From Burkholderiaceae bacterium (GTDB taxonomy: Bacteria; Pseudomonadota; Gammaproteobacteria; Burkholderiales; Burkholderiaceae_E), in assembly GCA_016710525.1 (NCBI GenBank), contig JADJVQ010000007.1, positions 1 through 64,000 of the forward strand: DNA of 64,000 nucleotides. Direction: 5' to 3'. The notes under the pieces are model-generated. The model was not told where the DNA came from. It made no database searches and saw only the letters and a program-made list of their open reading frames with translations. The position numbers were made by a program, and so were the translations under genes. Of the stretch, positions 34,462-44,070 are shown piece by piece (the stretch's first letter is position 1; each line of letters opens with the position of its first letter).

Positions 34462-34953
34462 TCAGGCCCGTGAGGCCGCCAGCGCGTCGGCCAGCAGGGT
34501 GAGCGCGGCGCCCGCAAAGGCGCGCATGTTGGCGACGCGGTCGCTACTTCCAGTCTCGAGGGTGATCACCCGTTCGATCGGACCGCTGATCGCCAGGCAG
34601 CTGTGACCGGCTTTGTCGCCATAGGCATTGCCCGTGGGTCCGCTGGCCCCGGTTTCAGCCAGTGCCCAGGTGCCCTCGAAGCGCGCTCTCGAGGTGCGCG
34701 CCAGGAGCAGCGCGTACGGCTCGCTGGACGAGCGGATGCCCTTCATCTGATCGTCCGGAATGCCGCTGAGCAGAGAGCGAGCCTTGCGCGTGTAGACCAC
34801 GGCCCCGCCAAGAAAGTATGCCGACGCGCCGGGCACGGCGAGCAGGCTGGCGCTCAGCAGGCCGCCGGTGGAGGACTCCGAGATCGACAGGGTATGACCG
34901 CGCGCCTTGAGCTCGACGGCAATGGTCTGAGCTCGTTCGATGAGTTCGTTCAT
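34462..34953 (-). CDS. CinA C-terminal family nicotinamide-nucleotide amidase
   Basis: 163 residues from the ATG at 34953; the longer upstream frame is shadow. The signature TLSISESSTGGLLSASLLAVPGAS with GAVVYTRKARSLL, WALAETGASGPTGNAYGDKAG and C-terminal hydrophobic end defines the stand-alone CinA (PncC) domain. It deamidates nicotinamide mononucleotide in NAD recycling. Conserved Ser/Lys residues are present. The IclR gene lies 74 bp upstream in the same direction. Relation between the two is not obvious. Confidence 0.9.
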   Translation of the reverse strand: MNELIERAQTIAVELKARGHTLSISESSTGGLLSASLLAVPGASAYFLGGAVVYTRKARSLLSGIPDDQMKGIRSSSEPYALLLARTSRARFEGTWALAETGASGPTGNAYGDKAGHSCLAISGPIERVITLETGSSDRVANMRAFAGAALTLLADALAASRA

Positions 34954-35027
34954 GGACTTCCTGAGAGTGGGGTTGAAGGGAAATGAGCTTAGGACGGACG
35001 GCCACGACTGGCGCCGCTGGCGGGGCA

Positions 35028-35822
35028 TCAGTCGGCTGTGATGCCGGTCGTGACGGTGCGAGCGAGCGCCGCCAGGCGCGGTCCGATGTCGCCCTCGAGC
35101 TGACCTGAAGAAAGGCGGCCGGGCGCGATGACACAATTGAACGCCATGGGCAGATCCTGCCCGGGCACCTCGATCGCGACGCCCACCGCATGCAGTGCGC
35201 GGTCGTTGTCCCCTAGGCTGACCGTGAATCCATCGCGCCGGTATCGCGCGCGCTCGGCTTCGAGCACCGCGCGCCACGCCGGCCACTGATCCGGCGCGAG
35301 ACGCTGCAGCTGCTCGTACAGGCCCAGGCGCCGGGCATCGCCGGCTGCGGCGAGGAATGCCCGGCCCATCGCTGTGGTGGCCATCGGACGGGTCGTGCCG
35401 ACATCGGGTCGGGCATTTTCGGCCCGGATGTCGACGCAGCTTTCGATGAAGATCATGTCGGTGGCGCGCGCCACCCCCAGGGAAACGGCGCCATGGACAT
35501 CGTCGGCCAGGCTTTGCATCAGCGGTCGCGCCACCTGCCGCACGGCGAGCTGGGACAGGAAAGGATTGACCAGTTCGAGCACCGCCGCATCGAGGCAGTA
35601 TTTTCCGCGCTCGGCGCTGTGCCGCAGGTAACCCAGCTGGGTCAGCGTCTTGGCCAGCCGGGTGACCGTGGGTTTGGTCAGGCCGGTCCGCTCGACCAGG
35701 ATCTTGTTGCCCAGCCAGCCGCCCGACGGAGCGAACGCGCGCAGCAGCAGCAGGCCCTTGGCCAGCGTGGTGGCGAAATACGCATCGCCTTCCTGGAGCT
35801 TGTCGATGTCGTCTTGGTGCAC
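35028..35822 (-). CDS. IclR family transcriptional regulator
   Basis: 264 residues. N-terminal winged HTH (ILVERTGLTKPTVTRLAKTLTQLGYL, about 42-67) and an IclR effector domain (ARPDVGTTRPMATTAMGRAFLAA, then SLGDNDRALHAVGVAIEV). It is divergent from the Old Yellow Enzyme gene at 36061 with a 238-bp gap and is therefore its likely regulator. It resembles the other IclR at 49410 in sequence layout. The effector is unknown. Confidence 0.9.
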   Translation of the reverse strand: MHQDDIDKLQEGDAYFATTLAKGLLLLRAFAPSGGWLGNKILVERTGLTKPTVTRLAKTLTQLGYLRHSAERGKYCLDAAVLELVNPFLSQLAVRQVARPLMQSLADDVHGAVSLGVARATDMIFIESCVDIRAENARPDVGTTRPMATTAMGRAFLAAAGDARRLGLYEQLQRLAPDQWPAWRAVLEAERARYRRDGFTVSLGDNDRALHAVGVAIEVPGQDLPMAFNCVIAPGRLSSGQLEGDIGPRLAALARTVTTGITAD

Positions 35823-36060
35823 GCGGTCTCTCGAGGGATCGACGAAAACCGTACCCTAATCCATGCGGCTCCCGCGGGTCCAATGGTTCGATCCCGCGAA
35901 AGCGGATCGCCCGACATCCGCTGCGCCTCCAGGGGCGCCGACGCGGCAGGCCTGCGCGCCGGGCCACGATTACAATCGGTCTCCAGTTTGCCTTCTTCCG
36001 GACGGGCCCCATCGGGTTGTCGCGTCCCCGCCCTGCCCCATTGACCGTGAGCCCCGTCCC

Positions 36061-37203
36061 ATGTCCCCACCGCTGCTGTTTACCCCGCTGAAGCTGCGCG
36101 AACTTACGCTGAAGAACCGCATCGTGGTCGCTCCGATGCACCAGTACGCGGCCGTCAACGGATTCCCGACCGACTGGCACCTGATGAATGCGGGCCGATA
36201 TGCTGCCGGCGGCGCCGGTCTGGTCATTCTCGAGTCGACCAAGATCGAGCGCCGCGGTTGCGGCACCGTCGGTGACCTGGGCCTGTGGGACGATGCGTTC
36301 ATCGCACCGCTGCGCCGCATCGTCGATCTGGTCCGCCAATGCGGTTCGGCCTGCGGCATCCAGCTGGGGCACTCCGGGCGCAAGGCGCGCACCGGGCGGC
36401 CCTGGGAAGGCGGCAAGCCCCTGGTCGAGAACCCGGGCCTGGCCGACTGGGACCAATGGGAACTGGTCGCCCCCAGCGCACTGCCTGCCGACGAGCGCAG
36501 CCCGGTCCCGCGCGCCCTGACCACCGCCGAGATCGCGGCGGTAGCCCGGGACTGGGGGCGGGCTGCGGCGCGCGCCGACCAGGCCGGATTCGACGTGATC
36601 GAAATTCACGGTGCCCACGGTTTCCTGATCCATCAGTTTCTGTCGCCGCAGGCCAACCAGCGCACCGACGAGTACGGCGGCAGCCTGGCCAATCGCATGC
36701 GCTTCGCCCTCGAGGTCGCGCGCAGCGTGCGGGCGAGCTGGCCTGCGCACAAGCCGCTGTTCATGCGCCTGTCGGTCGATGACGACGCGGGCTGGGGGCC
36801 GGCCGAGAGCGTCGCCCTGGCGCGCGAGCTGAAGACCTGCGGGGTCGACATCATCGATTGCAGCGCGGGCGGCATTCTCGCCCGCCCCGTCAGCAGTGCG
36901 CCGCTCGGGTATGGCTATCAGGTGCCTTTCGCTCGGGCGATTCGCCAGCAAGGGGGCGTGGGCAGCATGGCTGTCGGCCTGATCGTGCATCACGAACAGG
37001 CCGAGGCCATTCTGCAATCGGGCGATGCCGACCTGATCGCGCTGGCGCGCGAGATGCTCTACAACCCCAACTGGGCGATGGACGCGGCCCAGAAGATGGC
37101 ACAGGACCCGGGCTTCTCGATGGTGCCCGACGCCTACGGCTGGTGGCTCGGCAAGCGCGCCGCCGCGTTGCCGCAGCTGCGCACATCGACTCAGGAAGGC
37201 TGA
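36061..37203 (+). CDS. NADH:flavin oxidoreductase (Old Yellow Enzyme, YqjM type)
   Basis: 380 residues from the ATG at 36061; the open frame upstream is not coding. TIM-barrel FMN enzyme with LKLRELTLKNRIVVAPMHQY, the catalytic QLGHSGRKA, GAHGFLIHQFLSPQANQRTDEYGGS and the FMN phosphate-binding VGLI. The length and motifs fit the YqjM/XenA class (no second Fe-S half). It reduces activated C=C bonds in unsaturated carbonyls with NAD(P)H. Physiological substrate unknown; probably regulated by the divergent IclR. Confidence 0.93.
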   Translation: MSPPLLFTPLKLRELTLKNRIVVAPMHQYAAVNGFPTDWHLMNAGRYAAGGAGLVILESTKIERRGCGTVGDLGLWDDAFIAPLRRIVDLVRQCGSACGIQLGHSGRKARTGRPWEGGKPLVENPGLADWDQWELVAPSALPADERSPVPRALTTAEIAAVARDWGRAAARADQAGFDVIEIHGAHGFLIHQFLSPQANQRTDEYGGSLANRMRFALEVARSVRASWPAHKPLFMRLSVDDDAGWGPAESVALARELKTCGVDIIDCSAGGILARPVSSAPLGYGYQVPFARAIRQQGGVGSMAVGLIVHHEQAEAILQSGDADLIALAREMLYNPNWAMDAAQKMAQDPGFSMVPDAYGWWLGKRAAALPQLRTSTQEG

Positions 37204-37258
37204 TCCGCGAAGCCTGCGGACGGGTGAACGTCCGCGGTGAATCCGTGCTCGCCGCGAG

Positions 37259-38362
37259 CTACACCAGCCGACCGAACCAGATCACCGACAGTGCGCCCGC
37301 GAGCATCAGCAGCAAGGCCGCGGCCGCGGTGAAGAGCGCGGTGACTTCGAGTTCGCGCTTCTCGAGGATGATCCGAGAATTCAGCGCGTCGTAGGCCGAT
37401 TTCAGGTCGGCGGTGGTGGCCGCCGGAAAGTACTTGGCCCGCGTGAGGTCGGCAATCTTGTTGAGCGAGTCTTCGTCCAGCTTGACCCGCATCGACCATC
37501 CCTCGGTGCTGAGCACTTCGCCCCCGGGCGTGCCGATGCCCACGGTGAACACCCGCACGCCACGCTCGGCGGCCATCTTGGCGGACTCGATCGCATCGGG
37601 GCCGATATTGCGCTGACCGTCGGTCACCAGGATGATCGCCGCCGAGGTGAACGATCCCGGTTGTGCGGGCTTGTCAGCGGGCTTGGATGGCGTCCGGGCA
37701 TCCTTGGCGGCATCGGATTTGCCGCTGCCACGGCCATCGCCCCGGCCGTCCGCACCGCTCTTGCTCTGACCTGCCCCGCCGGGTGGTGGTTTGCGCGGGT
37801 TGTTCGACTGCAGGTCGAACTCCAGATTCGGAAAAAGCAATTGCAGCGAGACCAGGATCGCACTGCCGGTGGCCGTGCCGCGCTGCAGCTTGAATCGTTC
37901 GATGGCAGCCGCGATGTCGTCTCGATCGACCGTGGGCGGTTGCACCACGGCCGCGGTGGCCGCAAAAGTGACGATACCCACCTTGGTGCTCGGCGGCAGC
38001 TGGTCGATGAACTGGCGGGCAGCAAGCTGTGCCGCCGTGATTCGATCGGGAGGCACGTCCTTGGCGCGCATGCTGCCCGAGACATCGATCGCCAGGATCA
38101 CGGTCTTGTCCAGCGAGGGCAACGACAGGATTGCCGACGGCCGGGACAGGGACACGATCGCAAGCAGCAACCCGGCCAGGAAGAGCAATGGGGGCAGGTG
38201 CCGGCGCCAGGAGCGGCCCTGCCCCAGAGCAAGGCGAACCAGCCCCAGACTGCCGACGCGGATCGCCTGCGCCTGGCGGCGACGCAGCAGCCACCGGTAC
38301 GCAAGGACCAGCACCGGCGCGAGCAGCAGCAGCCACAAGGTCTCAGGCCACAGGAAGCTCAC
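37259..38362 (-). CDS. VWA domain membrane protein (BatA-like)
   Basis: 367 residues, GTG start overlapping the DUF58 stop by 20 bp; GGAGGGG lies just before it. Two N-terminal membrane segments (about 7-25 and 57-78) precede a von Willebrand factor A domain with the MIDAS motif DVSGSMRAKD (about 89) and TDGQRNIGPDA. A polar Gly/Lys-rich insert (about 195-245) interrupts the VWA fold. A third membrane helix is C-terminal. Periplasmic VWA domains of MoxR operons are thought to assist folding or assembly of membrane or periplasmic complexes. Confidence 0.9.
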   Translation of the reverse strand: MSFLWPETLWLLLLAPVLVLAYRWLLRRRQAQAIRVGSLGLVRLALGQGRSWRRHLPPLLFLAGLLLAIVSLSRPSAILSLPSLDKTVILAIDVSGSMRAKDVPPDRITAAQLAARQFIDQLPPSTKVGIVTFAATAAVVQPPTVDRDDIAAAIERFKLQRGTATGSAILVSLQLLFPNLEFDLQSNNPRKPPPGGAGQSKSGADGRGDGRGSGKSDAAKDARTPSKPADKPAQPGSFTSAAIILVTDGQRNIGPDAIESAKMAAERGVRVFTVGIGTPGGEVLSTEGWSMRVKLDEDSLNKIADLTRAKYFPAATTADLKSAYDALNSRIILEKRELEVTALFTAAAALLLMLAGALSVIWFGRLV

Positions 38363-39308
38363 GAGCCCCTCCCGCCGTGATCGCCGCCCGCGCCGCCGAT
38401 GCCGCGCCGCCGGCCAGCCGGCTGCGCTGCTTGCGCATCTGCATGAAACCCAGCAGCACCTGCACGACATCGTCGTCGCAGCGCAGTTCCATCGCGTCCA
38501 CCCCGGCGCGGCCCAGGGCGTCCAGAAGGTGGTCGTTGCCCTCGGCCGCGAGCCGGCGATAGCGTTCGCGCAGCGCCGGATCATGGGTGTCGACCATCAG
38601 CCAGTCACCGGTCTCGGCGTCGCGCATCGGCACCAGGCCGATGTCGGGCAGATCCTGTTCCAGCGGGTCGACCAGACGAACGGCGATCACTTCATGGCGC
38701 ATGGCCAGGCGCGCCAGCGCCTGCTCCCAGCCCGGCGCGCTGATGAAATCCGAGACCACGAGTACCAGCGAGCGGCGCCGGATGATGCCCGAGGCGGCCC
38801 CGAGCAACGCCCCGAGGTCGGTCACGCCCTGCGCGGGCGCCGCCGAGGGCCGCATCATCTGGGCCATCAGCTGCAGCAGGTGCTGGCGGCCATTGCGGGC
38901 CGGCAGCACGTGACGGGCGCCGCCGTCGCTGCACAGGGCACCGACGCGGTTGCCATGGCGCATCAGGATGCGCGCCAGCAGCCCGGTGAAATCGACCGAG
39001 ATATCGCGCTTGGTCAAGGCGCCCGAGCCGAAGTTTACCGAGGGGCTGAGGTCGAGCACGAACCAGGCACTGAGTTCGCGGTCCTCGAGATAGTCACGCA
39101 CATGGGGGGTCTGCAGGCGCGCGGTGGCATTCCAGTCGATGCGCCGGATGTCGTCCTGATACTGGTACTCGCGAAGGTCGGCGAGATCCAGGCCGGCGCC
39201 CCGGAACAGCGTGCGGTAATTGCCCTGCAGCAGTCCGTCGAGACGGCGCAGCGATGTCCACTCCAGGCGCCGCAGCGCCCGTTCAGGGGTTGGTGGCGAC
39301 CCGGACAT
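38343..39308 (-). CDS. DUF58 domain protein
   Basis: 321 residues. The DUF58 hallmark YQYQDDIRRIDWNATAR (about 50-66) is followed by a degenerate VWA fold (WFVLDLSPSVNFG, DFTGLLARILMRHGNRVG, LVLVVSDFISAP). It overlaps both neighbours in the moxR-DUF58-VWA operon, so the three products are made together. Cytoplasmic or membrane-associated; acts with the MoxR ATPase in a chaperone-like system. Confidence 0.92.
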   Translation of the reverse strand: MSGSPPTPERALRRLEWTSLRRLDGLLQGNYRTLFRGAGLDLADLREYQYQDDIRRIDWNATARLQTPHVRDYLEDRELSAWFVLDLSPSVNFGSGALTKRDISVDFTGLLARILMRHGNRVGALCSDGGARHVLPARNGRQHLLQLMAQMMRPSAAPAQGVTDLGALLGAASGIIRRRSLVLVVSDFISAPGWEQALARLAMRHEVIAVRLVDPLEQDLPDIGLVPMRDAETGDWLMVDTHDPALRERYRRLAAEGNDHLLDALGRAGVDAMELRCDDDVVQVLLGFMQMRKQRSRLAGGAASAARAAITAGGARELPVA

Positions 39309-40299
39309 GGGTTTCCAGCGGCTTGTCGGGCGGCGACACCTGCTTGAGGATCCGGGCGATCAGCTCATCGGCCGATACCCCGTCGGACAGCGCCTCGTAC
39401 GAGAGCACCAGCCGGTGGCGCAGCACATCGGGGGCGATGTCGACCATGTCCTGCGGGAATACATAGCCGCGTCCGCGCAGGAAGGCGAGCGCGCGGGCGG
39501 CTTCGACCAGGTTGATCGAGGCGCGCGGGCTGGCGCCGAACGTGATGTATCGCGCGATGTCGGCCAGGCCGCAGCGCGACGGATCGCGGGTGGCCGAGAC
39601 CAGCTTGACCGCATATTGAATCAGCACCGGATCGACGAAGCCGGCGCGGCTCAGGCGCTGCAGTTCGCGCAGCTGTTCGGTGGTCGCGACCGGCGAGACC
39701 GACTGGGGCGCACCGGTGACCCGCTCGACGATGACGAATTCCTCTTCCTCGCGCGGATAGCCGACCAGCACCTTCATCATGAAGCGGTCGACCTGCGCCT
39801 CGGGCAGCGGATAGGTGCCTTCGGTCTCGATCGGGTTCTGGGTGGCCATCACCAGGAAGGGTTCGTCGACACGGTAGGTTTCGCCAGCGATCGTGACCTG
39901 GTGCTCCTGCATCACTTCGAGCAATGCGCTCTGGACCTTGGCCGGCGCGCGATTGATCTCGTCGGCCAGCAGCAGGTTGGTGAACACGGGTCCGAGCGAG
40001 GTCGTGAACTCGCCGGTGCGCTGGTTGTAGATGCGCGTGCCCACCAGGTCGGCCGGCACCAGGTCGGGCGTGAACTGGATGCGCTTGAAGCCGCCCTGCA
40101 CGACGCTGGCCAGCGTCTTGACGGTGAGCGTCTTGGCCAGACCGGGCACGCCTTCGACCAGCAGGTGCCCCTGGGCGAGGATGGCCACCATCATGCGTTC
40201 GAGGAAGTGGTCCTGGCCGACCACCACCTTCTTGACCTCGTAAAGAATGCGCTCCAGCTGCGGGGCGCTGATGCTCGCGGAAGTCGAACGATCGTCCAT
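39283..40299 (-). CDS. MoxR family AAA+ ATPase
   Basis: 338 residues. Walker A GVPGLAKT (about 54-61), Walker B LLADEINRAPAK (about 118), sensor 1 ATQNPIETEGTYPLPEAQVDRF. MoxR AAA+ proteins are chaperones working with VWA partners. Overlaps the downstream DUF58 gene by 26 bp. Upstream, 36 bp away, is the broken HtrA-like protease on the same strand, which may belong to the same envelope-stress operon. Confidence 0.95.
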   Translation of the reverse strand: MDDRSTSASISAPQLERILYEVKKVVVGQDHFLERMMVAILAQGHLLVEGVPGLAKTLTVKTLASVVQGGFKRIQFTPDLVPADLVGTRIYNQRTGEFTTSLGPVFTNLLLADEINRAPAKVQSALLEVMQEHQVTIAGETYRVDEPFLVMATQNPIETEGTYPLPEAQVDRFMMKVLVGYPREEEEFVIVERVTGAPQSVSPVATTEQLRELQRLSRAGFVDPVLIQYAVKLVSATRDPSRCGLADIARYITFGASPRASINLVEAARALAFLRGRGYVFPQDMVDIAPDVLRHRLVLSYEALSDGVSADELIARILKQVSPPDKPLETHVRVATNP

Positions 40300-40335
40300 G
40301 CGAATGGTTCTCCGTTGGGGCGCTGTGCGGGGATG

Positions 40336-41585
40336 TCAGAAAGGGGGAACACCGGCGGCCGACGCCGCGCTCTCGATCGGGACCGCAAAGCCGATGCCGA
40401 TGAACACGCGCTGACTGCCCGGGCTCAGGATGCCGGTCACGATGCCGACCACCTCGCCCTCGGCAGTGACCAGCGGGCCGCCCGAGTTGCCGGGGTTGGC
40501 CGCCGCATCGAACTGGATGAGGTTGCCGATGGTCTGCTTGCCCTCGGGCGACTGGTACTCGCGCTTGAGCCCTGAGACCACGCCGGAGGACGCTGACGGC
40601 CCGATGCCGAATGGAAACCCGACTGCCACCACCATGTCGCCCACGGCCAGATCGGCGCTGGAACGCATGGCCGCGGCGACGAGGTCGTCGGGTATGGTGC
40701 GGGCCTGCAGCACCGCCAGGTCGTTCTCGGGCCTGACACCGATCACCGTCGCCTCCGACTCGAGGCCATCGGCGAAGACGACCGTGATCCTGCTGGCGCC
40801 CGCCACGACGTGCAGGTTGGTCAGGATGACGCCCTTGTCGACGATGACCACGCCGGTGCCCACGCTCTCGTTGCCTTGCTTGCGGGCCGGTTTCTCGTCA
40901 GGCTTGCCGGCGCTCTTGTCATTGCCTTTTTGCGTCGCCGCTCCTTGTCGGCATCCTTGTCGCGGGGCTTTGCGCTTGCGGCGTTCGGCCCGCGTTCGGC
41001 GGCTTGCCGCCCTGCCGGGAGGGGCCTTGCCGCGGCGGCGGCGGCCGGTTTGGAGGCGGCGTCTTCGTCCCGGAAAGCCTGCACCCTCACGACCGAGGGC
41101 CGGATGACCTCATAGGCGCGCGCAGCCTGAGAGGGCAAGGTGACGGTTTCGAGGGTGCGCGACACGGCCGCGTCGATATCCTCCTGCGAAAATCCGCCCG
41201 CCTGCGCCAGCAGTGCGGCCCGGACCAGCCAACCCAGCGTGCCCAGCAGGGCCAGGGCGACGAGCCAGCTGAACGGGCGCCGGGCGGGACCATGGGCGCG
41301 CAAAGCCTGCCAATACGCTCGCCCGCGGCGCCAGAGAGGCACTTTCGGGGCACGCCCGCCTGGCTCGCTGCGGGTCATCGCCGGGGTGGCCAGCGGTCCA
41401 GGCGATTGCGGGGTCGGGCCGGGCGGGGACGCAGCGCCCGCCGTGCCTGTGACTGCGAAACCCGTGCCCGGCCCGCTGGAAGCCTGCACAACCGGTGCCC
41501 GGGTCGTCACGGCTTCCGAGGGCGCGCCCGCGGTGGGATCCGGGCGCGTCCGACGCGATGCGCTGTAGAGAATCGGGCGCTTCAT
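40336..41585 (-). pseudogene. Frameshifted trypsin-like serine protease (HtrA/DegP-like, no PDZ)
   Basis: Two overlapping frames encode one protein. The N-terminal frame (41585 down to about 40930) has a proline-rich cytoplasmic part, one membrane segment (SWLVALALLGTLGWLVRAALL) and a periplasmic stem. The C-terminal frame (from about 40930 to 40336) has the protease: His in TNLHVV, Asp in ENDLAVL, Ser in GNSGGPL. They join if one A is added to the A5 run at 40927-40931 (read on the minus strand), giving RRKKGNDK. No PDZ domain follows. The product would be an anchored periplasmic protease. Either an authentic inactivation or a homopolymer sequencing error. Confidence 0.85.
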
Positions 41586-41654
41586 GGGCTCACCGTAGAG
41601 GGCCGATCCGGGGGAAGATTCCGGATCGTTTCGACGATAGCACGGCCGCTGAAA

Positions 41655-41700
41655 TCAGGTGGCCGACCGACGCGGGAGTTCAGGTGGCCGACGCGGGAGT
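41655..41700. repeat. Tandem direct repeat in the intergenic gap
   Basis: Two units, 41655-41679 and 41680-41700, share TCAGGTGGCCGA and CGCGGGAGT; the first carries an extra CCGA. They lie in the 147-bp gap upstream of the HtrA-like gene and after the ion transporter stop. Origin unknown; possibly replication slippage or a mobile-element trace. Confidence 0.7.
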
Positions 41701-41732
41701 CGCCGCTCGGCCCTCGGCAGGTCGATCGGCGG

Positions 41733-43016
41733 TCAGCTACGTTGCGGCAAGCAGGCGGCAGGCTCAGGGGTCATCAGGCTTTGCGGCGCCGACTGTGCGG
41801 CCGGGGTGCGCTTGGGCGTCGGGTGCCAGCCCACCACGGCCAGCATGACCAGAAAGCCCGCCACGTAAGCCAGCGGAACGTGCCAGCCATGGCGCAGCCA
41901 CTGCACCGCGGACCGGGCCTCCGGGTATTGACTGGCCAGTGCCACCCCGGCCGACGAGCCGAACCACAGCATCGATCCGCCGAAGCCGACCGAATAGGCC
42001 AGGATTCCCCAGTCGTATCCGCCCTGCTTGATGGCCAGGCCGGTGAGCGGGATATTGTCGAACACGGCCGAGACGAAGCCCAGGCCCAGGGACGACTGCC
42101 AGGACGCCAGCGGCAGCTTTTCGACCGGCATCATGCTGGCGCACAGCACCAGGGACAGCAGAAAGATCGAACCGCGAGCTGCCGGCTTGATCTGCGACCA
42201 GTCCGGCCGGCGAATGGGCGCGGTCGCCAGCAGCGCAACCCAGACCGCCGCACCCAGCCAGGGGAAGGCTTCGCCGAGCGCACCCAGCGAACTGTTCACA
42301 TAGACGTTCACGCAGATCGCGGACACCAGGATGATCGCGACGATGCCGACCCGGCCCCAGTCGACCGGCCGATGAGGGCCTTCGTCCTTCTGGATCGGCG
42401 AGTAGCGATGCTGCTGCATCGACGCCGGGATGCCGCAGACCACCACCGCCACCGCCGAGGCGACGATCGCAGGCAGCACGGCGGCCGGACTGACGCCGGC
42501 GATCCACATCATCGTGGTGGTGGTGTCGCCGACCACGGACCAGGCGCCGCCGGCATTCGAGGACGCCACGATGGCCGCCAGATAGCCGATGTGCACCTTG
42601 CCCCGGAACACATGGCGGGCGATGGTGCCCCCGATCAGTGCGGCGGCGATGTTGTCGAGGAACGAGGACAGGATCCAGACGATGAACAGCAGCATCAGCC
42701 CGCCCTTCCAGTCGTCCGGCAGAAAGCGCGGCAGCACCTCGGGAATCTGGCTTTCTTCGAAGTGCCGCGACAGCAGCGCGAATCCGACCAGCAGACCGAA
42801 TAGGTTGGCCAGGATCACCCACTCGTGACCGAGGTGCGACAGCAGCCCCCCCACTCCAGGCCCGGTCGGCAGTCCGGTGACCAGCACCTTGTAGGCCGTG
42901 ATCGTGGCCAGGCCGATCAGGGCCACCCGCAAGGTGTGATGGTGAAACAGCGCCACGCCCAGCAGCGTGGCGCCGAACAGCAGGAAGTCGACAGGAATTC
43001 CAAACAAGGCGGGCAT
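41733..43016 (-). CDS. Na+/H+ antiporter or citrate/anion transporter-like membrane protein
   Basis: 427 residues from the ATG at 43016; the frame upstream is non-coding. About eleven hydrophobic segments. The IT-superfamily features are visible in IVWILSSFLDNIAAALIGG (about 129-147), SSNAGGAWSVVGDTTTTMMWIAG and SAVFDNIPLTGLAI, i.e. the paired Asp-Asn motifs of NhaD/ArsB/CitM-type transporters. The paired DN motifs suggest an NhaD-type Na+/H+ antiporter. The ion is not certain. It stands alone on the minus strand between two plus-strand regions. Confidence 0.85.
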   Translation of the reverse strand: MPALFGIPVDFLLFGATLLGVALFHHHTLRVALIGLATITAYKVLVTGLPTGPGVGGLLSHLGHEWVILANLFGLLVGFALLSRHFEESQIPEVLPRFLPDDWKGGLMLLFIVWILSSFLDNIAAALIGGTIARHVFRGKVHIGYLAAIVASSNAGGAWSVVGDTTTTMMWIAGVSPAAVLPAIVASAVAVVVCGIPASMQQHRYSPIQKDEGPHRPVDWGRVGIVAIILVSAICVNVYVNSSLGALGEAFPWLGAAVWVALLATAPIRRPDWSQIKPAARGSIFLLSLVLCASMMPVEKLPLASWQSSLGLGFVSAVFDNIPLTGLAIKQGGYDWGILAYSVGFGGSMLWFGSSAGVALASQYPEARSAVQWLRHGWHVPLAYVAGFLVMLAVVGWHPTPKRTPAAQSAPQSLMTPEPAACLPQRS

Positions 43017-43218
43017 GGGCGTACCGGGGCTGGAAGAAGCCGTCGAGCTTACCATCGGCCACCGGCCCGTCCGCCAGCGCCAAATGCCCCGCGAAGCCGC
43101 GCTGCGCGTGGTTTCCGGAACGCACCCGGCCAGGCGCGAAAGTGGCCGCGCAGCGGCGCTCCAGGGGCGCGGATCGTGCCAGAATCCGCGCACTGCCATT
43201 CATCGACCCGGAGTTTGC

Positions 43219-44025
43219 ATGCCTGAAGTCCTCATTCGTCGCGACGGTGCCGTCGGCACGATCGTCCTGTCCAACCCGCCCAAGTTCAACGCCATGAGCC
43301 TGGGCATGTGGCAGGCCCTTCCCGACGCCATCGCGCAACTCGACGCCGATCCCGCGGTGCGGGTCATCGTGCTCGAAGGCGATGGCGACAAGGCCTTCGT
43401 CTCGGGCGCCGACATCTCGCAATTCGAGAGCAACCGCTCGGACGACTCGGCACAGGCGATCTATGGCGCTGCGGTCGACGCCGGTTATCGGGCCCCGGTC
43501 GAGAATCGCAAACCGACCATCGCCAAGATCCGCGGCATCTGCATGGGCGGCGGACTCGGACTGGCCGCAGCTTGCGACCTGCGAATCTGCTCCGACGACG
43601 CGCGCTTCCGGATGCCGGCGGCGCGCCTGGGACTGGGCTACGGCACGTCCGGTGTCTCGCGATTCCTCTCGCTGCTCGGACCTCAGCGCACCTTCGAACT
43701 GTTCTACACCGCCCGGATCTTCGGTGCGGCCGACGCGGCGGCCATGGGCTTCGTGCTGCAGGTCACGACACCGGCCGAACTCGATGCCGCCGTCGCCACG
43801 CTCGCCAATGCCATTGCCGGCAATGCGCCGCTCACGCTGCATGCCACCAAACGCTCGCTCGAAGCCCTGCTGGCCGCGCGCGGTGTGCCGGGCGCACCTG
43901 AAGCGCTCGACGCGCGCTTCGCGGCCGCGCAAGCCGCCATCGCGGCCTGCGGCAAGAGCAACGACTACAAGGAAGGGGCTCGTGCGTTCATGGAGAAGCG
44001 CCCTCCGCAGTTCACCGGCAGCTGA
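43219..44025 (+). CDS. Enoyl-CoA hydratase/isomerase family protein
   Basis: 268 residues. Crotonase fold with GDGDKAFVSGADISQFES (about 53-70) and IRGICMGGGLGLAAACDLR (about 108-126). The position equivalent to the second glutamate (RLGLGYGTSGVSR) lacks an acidic residue, while hydratases have Glu there, so isomerase or another crotonase activity is more likely. Ends YKEGARAFMEKRPPQFTG, typical of hydratase-like proteins. The following DMT transporter starts 46 bp later. Confidence 0.88.
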   Translation: MPEVLIRRDGAVGTIVLSNPPKFNAMSLGMWQALPDAIAQLDADPAVRVIVLEGDGDKAFVSGADISQFESNRSDDSAQAIYGAAVDAGYRAPVENRKPTIAKIRGICMGGGLGLAAACDLRICSDDARFRMPAARLGLGYGTSGVSRFLSLLGPQRTFELFYTARIFGAADAAAMGFVLQVTTPAELDAAVATLANAIAGNAPLTLHATKRSLEALLAARGVPGAPEALDARFAAAQAAIAACGKSNDYKEGARAFMEKRPPQFTGS

Positions 44026-44070
44026 CGCCGGAGGCCTTCGGCTCCCTGTCCTCCAGCCCTCCCGCCAATT

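Noticed and set aside
40336..40863. The protease half as an independent small gene
   Set aside because: It lacks a signal or anchor, begins inside the protease domain, and the upstream frame joins it exactly at an A run.
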